From Pirellulaceae bacterium (GTDB lineage: Bacteria; Planctomycetota; Planctomycetia; Pirellulales; Pirellulaceae), in assembly GCA_023382975.1 (NCBI GenBank), contig JAHDXO010000011.1, positions 125,156 through 189,155 on the forward strand: DNA of 64,000 nucleotides, in the 5' to 3' direction. The stretch's first letter is position 1. The number at the start of each line of letters is the position of its first letter. A program made the translations under genes and the position numbers. A model generated the notes under the pieces. It was not told the origin of the DNA. It did no database searches and saw only the letters and a program-made list of their open reading frames with translations. This document shows positions 17,933 to 24,743 of the stretch, one piece after another.

Positions 17933-18520
17933 GTGATCAATCGGATCATTGCTCCGGAACTGCTCGAACTGATTGAGCAAGGCGATGCCGCAACGCTGCT
18001 GGATGCGGTCGAGAACGTGCATCCGGCCGAAATGGCGGACTCTTGCATCGACGTCGTCGACCACGTTGATCGGATGGCTACCAAACACACTCAGGGGGAA
18101 CCGGCACAGCCTGTTGTCTCGAACGCATCGGTGCAAACCAAACCCGCCTCGGTCCGCGAAATTCTCGGCGCATCCATGCGGCGGTGCGCAGCCCAAGGCT
18201 TGCGATTTCTCGCCCGCCAGGAATTCGACCAGATGACGATCGACATCGGCCAGCCCGCTCCGCCGCCACAACTCGGCGTCCTCCGACAACCGCGCTTCCA
18301 GACCGTTCTGAAAATGCACGCGGGCTCGGCGCCGGCAGCCGAAAACCCCGGCGTTGCCTGCCAGGGTTTTCCTGTGCGCACGATCTGCTTCCGTTCGGAC
18401 AATTCCCCGGTTGTTATCACTGCGGTTTCCGACCGATCGGTTTGCTTCTTCTGCCGCACATGCTGCTGTTGGTTCCTCGATTTCGGTCGTAGGTTCAGCG
18501 AACTTGACCGTCCCATTTGA
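17933..18520 (+). CDS. Hypothetical ORF with MgtE-like N-terminal remnant
   Basis: A GTG start follows an excellent AAAGGAGG site by 7 bases. The first ~37 residues (INRIIAPELLELIEQG, then ENVHPAEMAD) resemble the start of the cytosolic N domain of planctomycete MgtE magnesium transporters, where HPA(D/E) ends the first helix pair. After that the similarity stops, and the remaining 150 residues contain odd Cys-rich and Trp/Phe-rich tracts with no recognisable fold and no transmembrane segments. The simplest reading is a broken mgtE start fused to unrelated sequence. A real short protein is possible because the initiation site is so good. The opposite-strand frame across this region is also open and equally unconvincing. 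Confidence 0.4.
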   Translation: MINRIIAPELLELIEQGDAATLLDAVENVHPAEMADSCIDVVDHVDRMATKHTQGEPAQPVVSNASVQTKPASVREILGASMRRCAAQGLRFLARQEFDQMTIDIGQPAPPPQLGVLRQPRFQTVLKMHAGSAPAAENPGVACQGFPVRTICFRSDNSPVVITAVSDRSVCFFCRTCCCWFLDFGRRFSELDRPI

Positions 18521-18538
18521 GCATGCTAGAAACCAGGG

Positions 18539-19135
18539 ATGAAGATCAATCGGCGTTTTCGCCACTGGTGTGTTCGTTGGCGACGTTTGACGGCGATAGG
18601 ACTCTTGCCGGTGGTCGCCGGAGTGGCGTTGGGCCTGCCCATGGGTTCGGTCGTGCGGAAGAACGCAAGTCAACCATTTCCTTGTCAGGATTGCCCTTGC
18701 AGTTGCCAGAATGCGGAGACCTGTTGGCGAAACTGCTGCTGTATGACCGACCGAGAGAAGATTGCCTGGGCGCAACGGCACGGCGTGGTACCGCCCGAAT
18801 TCATTTTGGTGCGCGAGCGGAACAGGGCTGTGGCCAAGGGGATGGCGCCAGCAGCTCGCCACACGTGCTGTGGGAAATCAACCCAATCCGACACCAGACC
18901 CCAGGTGAAGCGTGTCTCCCGACCGACCGTGCGACGAATCGTGCTGTTGACTGCCGAGCAACGGTGCCGGGGGGGACGTTCCATGACTGCGGTCCTTGCA
19001 GTAGCACTGCCTGCGGAGACGCTTGCTGCCTGGAACCCGGATGACGGCTTTTCGGCAGCGGTCGTCGTCCGAGCATTTCTGTCTCGCAATCTCGACGACG
19101 CGCCGCCTGATCCGCCGCCACGATCGTTCGGCTGA
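18539..19135 (+). CDS. Cys-rich exported protein of planctomycete type
   Basis: The 198-residue protein starts with a basic segment and a hydrophobic signal (LTAIGLLPVVAGVALGLP). It then has a compact Cys cluster: CQDCPCSCQNAETCWRNCCC, eight or nine Cys within about 20 residues, followed by MTDREKIAWAQRHGVVPPEF. The same Cys block plus the REKxAWAxxxGVxPP phrase occurs in many planctomycete proteins of unknown role; metal binding is a reasonable guess. A CCG pair follows at about residue 111. The C-terminal half is poorly conserved in style. The downstream DUF1559 gene starts within 100 bases. Confidence 0.6.
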   Translation: MKINRRFRHWCVRWRRLTAIGLLPVVAGVALGLPMGSVVRKNASQPFPCQDCPCSCQNAETCWRNCCCMTDREKIAWAQRHGVVPPEFILVRERNRAVAKGMAPAARHTCCGKSTQSDTRPQVKRVSRPTVRRIVLLTAEQRCRGGRSMTAVLAVALPAETLAAWNPDDGFSAAVVVRAFLSRNLDDAPPDPPPRSFG

Positions 19136-19229
19136 TCCTCCCTTTGTTGTATCGCTTTTGTCCAACGCAAATTGGCCGCGTCGCTTATCGCGCGGATCGA
19201 CTTTTGCGTTTCTTGGTGGGAGCATCCAA

Positions 19230-20171
19230 ATGCCAGCGCAGGATCGGCGGCGGCACAATGCGAACGTGCGCCCGGGCCGCAGTTTCGGGTTTACCTTGGT
19301 CGAGTTACTCGTCGTGATCAGCATCGTCGGGGTTTTGGTGGCGTTGCTGTTGCCGGCCATTCAGGCGGCTCGCGAAGCAGCTCGCCGGACTTCGTGCAAC
19401 AACAACCTCAAGCAGATCGGAGTCGCTTTGCACATGTATCACGACAGCCACCAACGCATGCCCCCGGGCTGGATTGCCTCGCATCCGACCTCCGGCGCGC
19501 CGTACTGGCTTGGCCGACCCGGCTGGGGTTGGGCGGCGCGCCTGCTGCCGTTTCTCGAGCAACAGGCGATCACCGATCTCCTGATCGATTTCGGCCAGCC
19601 CATGACGGCGGCGGTTCATGACGAAGCTCGCCGCACGTTCATTCCGGTGTATCGTTGTGCCTCGGATGTCGGCGGACGTGCATTCACGCTGCCCGCGGGA
19701 CCGATGCCGATGCCGAACTATACGGCCCATTACTCGGCAACCGAAGTTCCCGCGGCCAACTATATCGGCGTGTTCGGCACGATTCAAATGCTGGACGCTT
19801 GCGGGGGGACCGGCGATTGCATCGGCAACGGGGCGATCGTCTTTCGCGAAGGATTTCGTTTTGCCGATCTGACGGACGGTTTGAGCCAAACGCTCGTGGT
19901 GGGCGAACGCAACTCGAAGTACTCGCCTTCGACGTGGCTCGGAGTCTTCGCCGGCGCGGCACACGCGCCGGGCCGGATTGCCGCAGTGGCCACAACGCCG
20001 CCGAATTCCGTGGCGGGCGCTTCGTTCAACTTCAGCAGCTTTCACCCGGTCGGCACCAACTTTCTGGCGGCCGACGGCTCGGTGCATCTCGTCGCCGAAA
20101 CCATCGACGTCGGTGCCTATCACGCTTTGTGTACCCGGGCCGCCGGCGATGTCGTTCCGGCGATCCGCTGA
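19230..20171 (+). CDS. DUF1559 prepilin-like protein
   Basis: The ATG at 19230 is preceded by GGTGGGAG. A short basic leader ends in G20 before FTLVELLVVISIVGVLVALL, the type IV prepilin peptidase site and N-terminal helix, followed by LPAIQAAREAARRTSC. The DUF1559 body continues with NNNLKQIGVALHMYHD and the C-terminal marker FHPVGTNFLAADGSVHL. DUF1559 proteins are very abundant in planctomycetes and are thought to be pseudopilins or surface assemblies. At 313 residues the length is typical. It stands with other exported proteins of unknown role. Confidence 0.93.
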   Translation: MPAQDRRRHNANVRPGRSFGFTLVELLVVISIVGVLVALLLPAIQAAREAARRTSCNNNLKQIGVALHMYHDSHQRMPPGWIASHPTSGAPYWLGRPGWGWAARLLPFLEQQAITDLLIDFGQPMTAAVHDEARRTFIPVYRCASDVGGRAFTLPAGPMPMPNYTAHYSATEVPAANYIGVFGTIQMLDACGGTGDCIGNGAIVFREGFRFADLTDGLSQTLVVGERNSKYSPSTWLGVFAGAAHAPGRIAAVATTPPNSVAGASFNFSSFHPVGTNFLAADGSVHLVAETIDVGAYHALCTRAAGDVVPAIR

Positions 20172-20527
20172 CGCCGGAGTTTCAGCCAGTCGCTCTCACA
20201 CTTAGTCTCACACCTGATCTTCCCGCAATGAGGAAGCAGGATGAGATTAGGTGAAAGATTACGAAAGAGATGAGGGCTTCAAGTTTCCGCATGGCTGGTC
20301 GTGGTCAACAGTTGCACGGACATCATCTCAGGACACGTCCACTTGAACCGGGGCGGCGGTTTCGACACGCAGAGCGTGCGCGAGGCGGGGACGGCATCCC
20401 GTTCGTCCGCAACACCATCGGTGTGGACGACGGAATCGTGATGAGCCACAGCGGGATGAATTACCGGTATACTGGTTCGAAGACTCGCTCTGCCGATTGC
20501 CTCCCACCCGATCCGGACGACCCTACC
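20172..20527 (+). other. Intergenic region, no supported gene
   Basis: This stretch between the DUF1559 gene and the next secreted-protein gene contains an imperfect inverted pair around 20200-20255 (CTCACACCTGATCTT against AGATTAGGTGA) that could form a weak stem after the DUF1559 stop. No coding frame with family resemblance is seen, although an open frame runs through from 20270 in phase with the following gene. Confidence 0.4.
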
Positions 20528-20956
20528 ATGACGCGACCTCGCAGCCCCCTTCGAGCATTCGGCGCACGCCGTGCCAATCCGTCGATCATGCTTGCCCTGG
20601 GTTTGCTTGCAGGGCTGGTGCCGGGCGGGATCGGGGGCACCGAATGTTGCGCCGCGGACGATGTCGCGACGACAACGATCCTGCCGCAGGGCGAACTGCA
20701 ACTCGATTTGACGCTTCACCGCGGCCCTCTCGTGGCGACGTGGCGAGGACTCTTGTCGATGGCCATCGTCTCGACAGGCGATTCCTGGGACCAAAAGGAA
20801 ATCGAGGGGCTGCGCGAGTTGTTTGACGTCTATCTCTACCTTGCCCACCAGGGCGTCGTCGAGCACACGATCCGCATCACCCTGGCCGGCCGGCAGAATG
20901 CCCGCGCCCAAGGCCAGAAAATCTACATGAACGGAATCCGCGCGGAAGCGGATTGA
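20528..20956 (+). CDS. Small secreted protein of unknown function
   Basis: From the ATG at 20528 the protein has 142 residues with a double-Arg-containing leader and a hydrophobic stretch (SIMLALGLLAGLVPGGIGG), so it is probably exported. The mature part includes WRGLLSMAIVSTGDSWDQKE, ELFDVYLYLAHQGVVEHTIR. An upstream in-frame opening to 20270 gives a basic leader without family support. The 30-base gap to the following gene suggests cotranscription. No domain recognised. Confidence 0.55.
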   Translation: MTRPRSPLRAFGARRANPSIMLALGLLAGLVPGGIGGTECCAADDVATTTILPQGELQLDLTLHRGPLVATWRGLLSMAIVSTGDSWDQKEIEGLRELFDVYLYLAHQGVVEHTIRITLAGRQNARAQGQKIYMNGIRAEAD

Positions 20957-20985
20957 TCGGTATTTTTCGAATCGGAGTGAACACG

Positions 20986-22980
20986 ATGCACGTTACATGG
21001 CGCTGGAAACAGATGATCTTCTTCTGCTTGCTCGGGGTCTGCGCCGTCGGTCGCCCTGGCCAGGCGGCTGCGCCGCAAGACGCGGCGGCCGAGGCGGGCA
21101 CGAACGTCGAGGGTCGCGCGGCGGCGCCCGCTGCGTCCGAGGCGATTTTCTGGTGCGACTCTGTCGATCCGCGAAAGCTCGATCTGGTTGTCCAGCGAAA
21201 GGGAAACCGATACTTCATGACGAACGTCGCGAAGTATGATCCCCCGAACAAGAACTGCTACTACTACGTCAACTGGGATCTCCAGGGAACACATGAAGTC
21301 GGCCAGCCGATCGAGAACGTCGAGGTCGAGCCGAACAGCCTCTATCTCGTTCACCTCTACGAACTGAGCAAGCCGAAGACCCTGGGGGATTTCTGGTCGG
21401 ACGACCCGGGCAAGGCGGCCTCGGCGGCCTTCGTTTGGATCAATGGCGAACCGGCGGCCCAGACGCCCCGCCGCGCGGCGGGTGTCACCGGAGACCTGAC
21501 CGAAATCCGGGAGTCGCCGCGCTGGTTCCGCTATGAAAAGGGCGACCGCCTGCCGATCTATTCGCAGCGGTTTCCCGAGTTCCGATTGCCGCCGGGCAAG
21601 GTACTCTCGCTGGCCGTGTCGCGGACGGAAGACACGTTCGACGATTGCCGCCGCCGCGGCGTCAGCCATTTCCAAAGCGGCGGGGGCCTTGCCGACGAAG
21701 TTCCCCGCGAGCAACGACTGATGACCCTTCCCACCGGCTTCTTCAACGATGGCATCGGCGAGAAGCCGAGCGACGACCCGCATATTTCGCCCACGGAGAA
21801 CGCCTTCCTGCAGTCGGATCCCTCCCATGCGATCGAGAAGGCCACGATCGCCGCCGGCCTCGACTACCTCTTTCTAGATGAGGAGTTCTGGCACAACGAC
21901 TACCATCCGGCGACCATCGAGCGACTTTGCCTGTTCGCCCAGGAGGCGAAGCGGATCCAGCCCGCGCTGAAGATCGCCGATTTCTGGAATCCGCCGCCCT
22001 ACCGGTTCACCTTCATGGGCGGGGACGGATGGACCGCCGCCTCGATGCACGAAGAGTCCATGTCGCACTACGACAACCTCGACGCGGCAGCGAAGTGGAT
22101 GACCCCGGCCATGGTGCGCCGGGTGACGGTGCGCGGCAGGCAGACGAGTCTGGCCGAGGAACTGACGGCCGTTTCCCAGTGCGTCTACTTCGACAACCTG
22201 TTCGGCTTCATCGGCCAGTACGACACGTTCTCGAACGACTTCTTCGTGCCGGCGGCGATCCACACGACACGGTTGAACAAGCGGATGGCCTGCAACGAAG
22301 GCAAGCCGCTCATCTGGTTCGCCATGGATATTCTCGAAGGCAACTATGGCCACCCGCGAATCCCGTATCCCACCCGGACCACCGATCCGCCGGGCACGGC
22401 CATCTTTCACGAACGCTTGATGGTCAGCCCGAACTTCAACGAGGCGCTGGCACTGTTCGCGCTGCTCGAGGGCGACGGGATTTATCTTTGGGAGCCGCAC
22501 GGCCCCTCCGACGGCGATCCGAACGGGATCTTACGCACGCTGCAATACTGCGTCGATTACCACGACGACCGCGGAGAATGGCGGCCCGACGAGGCCGGCA
22601 CGCCCTTGGGCAAGGGCAAGACCTGGTATCCGCCCCACCTCCATGCGGCGCCCGACTATCACGCGCTGGGCGCCTGGAAGTTCTCACAGATCGCCGACGT
22701 GGTGACCCACGGCAAACGCCTTGATTTCGAGTACAGCACCGACGGAGGCCAGACATGGTACGTCCCGCCGGCCAACGGCGGAACGATGGCCGACGTCGTT
22801 CGCGACCGGCGTCCGATCGTCACCGGCGCCGTTGCGGGCGAAGACATCGCCGTGGTCGTGTTTCACCCGTTCCAAGGCGTGGCCGAAACGACCTCACTGC
22901 TGATTCGCCACGGCAAAGACACGTTCGCGATCGAATTGTTCGGCACCCGACCCCGCGTCTACCGCGGCAAGACGAAGTAG
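20986..22980 (+). CDS. Secreted protein of unknown function, 664 residues
   Basis: The start at 20986 has GGAG 8 bases upstream; an in-frame opening at 20953 would overlap the previous gene. A signal peptide (MIFFCLLGVCAVGRPGQAAA) is followed by a large globular protein rich in aromatic and acidic residues. Phrases such as GLDYLFLDEEFWHNDYHPATIERLC, LKIADFWNPPPYRF, and FDNLFGFIGQYDTFSND suggest a TIM-barrel-like enzyme acting outside the cytoplasm, perhaps on carbohydrate, with a C-terminal beta domain (YSTDGGQTWYVPP). This is inference from style; I cannot name a glycoside hydrolase family. It is the last gene before the accessory island. Confidence 0.7.
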   Translation: MHVTWRWKQMIFFCLLGVCAVGRPGQAAAPQDAAAEAGTNVEGRAAAPAASEAIFWCDSVDPRKLDLVVQRKGNRYFMTNVAKYDPPNKNCYYYVNWDLQGTHEVGQPIENVEVEPNSLYLVHLYELSKPKTLGDFWSDDPGKAASAAFVWINGEPAAQTPRRAAGVTGDLTEIRESPRWFRYEKGDRLPIYSQRFPEFRLPPGKVLSLAVSRTEDTFDDCRRRGVSHFQSGGGLADEVPREQRLMTLPTGFFNDGIGEKPSDDPHISPTENAFLQSDPSHAIEKATIAAGLDYLFLDEEFWHNDYHPATIERLCLFAQEAKRIQPALKIADFWNPPPYRFTFMGGDGWTAASMHEESMSHYDNLDAAAKWMTPAMVRRVTVRGRQTSLAEELTAVSQCVYFDNLFGFIGQYDTFSNDFFVPAAIHTTRLNKRMACNEGKPLIWFAMDILEGNYGHPRIPYPTRTTDPPGTAIFHERLMVSPNFNEALALFALLEGDGIYLWEPHGPSDGDPNGILRTLQYCVDYHDDRGEWRPDEAGTPLGKGKTWYPPHLHAAPDYHALGAWKFSQIADVVTHGKRLDFEYSTDGGQTWYVPPANGGTMADVVRDRRPIVTGAVAGEDIAVVVFHPFQGVAETTSLLIRHGKDTFAIELFGTRPRVYRGKTK

Positions 22981-23657
22981 GCGGACGGAGTCACAGGATC
23001 CAGAAAGACACGGAGGAAACCCTTCGATCCCCGCGCTTGCGTCCCAAGGACACACGCTTCTTCCTCGGCGGCGAGTGGACTATGTGGCCTATCAACAGCG
23101 GCGTTCGACGGCGGCCGGTCGCGATTGGCCGCCGACCTGACTCATCGTCACACGACCGCCACGCTCCGCGACCTGGCGGCTTCGTTTGGCCGAAACCATC
23201 CAGACAGCATGAGCAACCTGATCGATCGTGCCGAGAAGCATTCGGCGCAGTCTCGCCAAGACCGAAACCTGGCGCGCCAGGTCGGGATCCTGGTCCAGAC
23301 AGGCGAAGAAGAAGGCAGGCGCCAGCGTGTTGCGATCACCGGAACTCAGGGTGTTGCGGACGGACGATCCGGCGGCCGCGCTCGCGGCACCAATGGTAAC
23401 GGGCGTGTTGTTGATGACGACGCTTTGTTTGCCGGCGGGGCCGGAGGTGGGTGATTGGGGACCAGTCCCAGTTGCTGATGGAAGACCAGGTGGCGGCGCC
23501 GGCCGTTATGCCGGCGGTCATGCTGTTCCCCTGGCACCTCGGCACCGACCACACGTGCCGTGAGCAAACGACCATCACGACGTGATTGGTCGGAGTCGGC
23601 ATGTATGCTATATTCTCCGGAACCCGCCCACGTGTCCCGATCGCCAGAGGATGAAGA
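22981..23657 (+). other. Island left border, no intact gene
   Basis: This 677-base stretch contains the remnant of a transposase C-terminus described separately (about 23125-23330) and otherwise no supported coding sequence. It marks the junction between the ordinary secreted-protein genes and the nuclease/methyltransferase island. The last bases provide AGAGGA at 23646-23651, the ribosome-binding site of the STAND gene. Confidence 0.6.
23125..23330 (+). pseudogene. Remnant of transposase C-terminal (DnaA-like) domain
   Basis: In frame from 23125 the translation reads LTHRHTTATLRDLAASFGRN, then HPDSMSNLIDRAEKHSAQSR. This is the helix-turn-helix/DnaA-like tail found at the end of Y1 (REP-associated, IS200-like) transposases in planctomycetes. 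The catalytic N-terminal part with the HUH and Tyr motifs is absent, so the element is dead. A 48-base part (23227-23274) recurs almost exactly at 30834-30883, on the other side of the island and in the same orientation. Confidence 0.6.
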
Positions 23658-24722
23658 TTGAGCGTCTCCTTCGTCGAAATACCGCGTCTCGAAGAACTGC
23701 GTGCGACCCGCGGGGGACGTGTCGCGCTCGCGGGGTTCGAATACCAACGGGCCTTCGCTGTGCTGCGCCTGGCTGCGATGGTCCTGCAGAAACCGATCCG
23801 TGGATGCCCGACAGTTCCGGCGTGGCTGCGCTACGAGTGGGCCGAAGACGTGGACGAAGCGTCCACGACGGGCGAATCCATGCTCTGGCAGTGCAAACAC
23901 GGTGACGTTTGGCACCAGCCGGCGCGACTGGCGGAGGTACTCCTGGGATTCGCCCCAAAATGGCTCTGGGCGTCCCCGAGTGAACGCAACAAACTCGCCT
24001 TCCGGCTCGTCACAAGCGACCGCAGCTATGCCGCCTGCCATGACGCCCCAGGTGGGCTGGACGAGAAAGACGCGGTGCGCAAGGTGTTCTTGAAGCAACT
24101 ATCGGAGGCCCCGAAGCCGCATTCGGATCGAGCCCTATGGCAGGCCGATGCAGACTCCGCCGGGCACGGGCTGCTTTTCGATGCGATCTGGGATGCAACG
24201 CGCGCCCTGTACGTGGCTGGCACTACCACGACGCACGATGGCGTCGCAGTCTGGGCGGCCGAGCAGGAGGCGGTCCACGCATTGGCTCTGGCAGGCAAGG
24301 TCGGTGATCTCCGACAGCTTGGCGAAATCGTCACGGCTCTTCGGGCGCTGCTGGCGGTGTATCAGCCTGAACCGGCCGACTCGGATGGCACCATCGCCCG
24401 GCCGGATCTTCCGCCGCGCTCGGTGCTCGCGGTCGACGTCGAGCACCGGCTTTTTCCCTTCCGGCCGGATTCGGGCCCCGAGCTTCTTCGCGTTATTGAT
24501 CGCACGGAACTGGAGTTGCGTCTGGAGGAGCCTACACCGCTGGCGTTCGTCGCGCGCCGGCCGGAGTGGACGGACGTAGTACGCGGCCCGAACAAGGCGG
24601 TGCGATTCTTCGAGCGGACGATCACCGACAAGCTGGTGAAGTCGGTCCGCGGGGCGCTGACCGACGCCAGATCCCGGCAAGGCAAATTGCGGGTCCAGTT
24701 CTTGACCGGTGCACCGGGTTGA
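23658..24722 (+). CDS. Cap4-like nuclease / STAND protein, N-terminal part up to in-frame TGA
   Basis: The start is TTG with AGAGGA 6 bases upstream. Residues about 18-85 match the Cap4-type (DUF4297) dsDNA endonuclease: GGRVALAGFEYQ, then acidic WAEDVDEA (E63, D64) and LWQCKHGD, where Q78-x-K80 is the Q-x-K form of the PD-(D/E)xK site. A linker region (about 85-330) leads to LRVQFLTGAPG, which is the first half of a Walker A motif, and then TGA at 24720-24722. The next codons in the same frame continue the motif as GKSTLVLR. Thus one ~1026-residue Avs-like gene appears interrupted. Terminated here, the product would be a nuclease domain without its NTPase switch. Confidence 0.8.
   Translation: MSVSFVEIPRLEELRATRGGRVALAGFEYQRAFAVLRLAAMVLQKPIRGCPTVPAWLRYEWAEDVDEASTTGESMLWQCKHGDVWHQPARLAEVLLGFAPKWLWASPSERNKLAFRLVTSDRSYAACHDAPGGLDEKDAVRKVFLKQLSEAPKPHSDRALWQADADSAGHGLLFDAIWDATRALYVAGTTTTHDGVAVWAAEQEAVHALALAGKVGDLRQLGEIVTALRALLAVYQPEPADSDGTIARPDLPPRSVLAVDVEHRLFPFRPDSGPELLRVIDRTELELRLEEPTPLAFVARRPEWTDVVRGPNKAVRFFERTITDKLVKSVRGALTDARSRQGKLRVQFLTGAPG
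24720..24722 (+). other. In-frame TGA within Walker A
   Basis: The codons around it read GCA CCG GGT TGA GGC AAG AGC ACG, giving A-P-G-stop-G-K-S-T. The interrupted position is the variable x of GxPGxGK[ST], where any small or polar residue is tolerated. Single-base changes could restore Arg (CGA), Gly (GGA), Cys (TGC/TGT), Trp (TGG), Ser (TCA) or Leu (TTA). No frameshift accompanies it. Confidence 0.9.
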
Positions 24723-24727
24723 GGCAA

Positions 24728-24743
24728 GAGCACGCTGGTGCTC
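24728..24743 (+). other. Perfect hairpin 5 bases after the in-frame TGA
   Basis: GAGCAC at 24728-24733 pairs with GTGCTC at 24738-24743 around a GCTG tetraloop. It is a 6-bp perfect stem just behind the stop codon. The downstream GTG that could reinitiate (24738) lies in its 3' arm. It may be coincidence in GC-rich coding DNA, or it could affect stop-codon readthrough or reinitiation. Confidence 0.4.

Noticed and set aside
17693-18862. Minus-strand open frame of 389 codons
   Set aside because: Crosses two plus-strand genes, no recognisable motif, composition typical of shadow frames.
24720-24722. TGA as a genuine selenocysteine codon
   Set aside because: No standard bacterial SECIS spacing or loop, and Sec at the variable P-loop position has no known role. 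Kept only as an open question.
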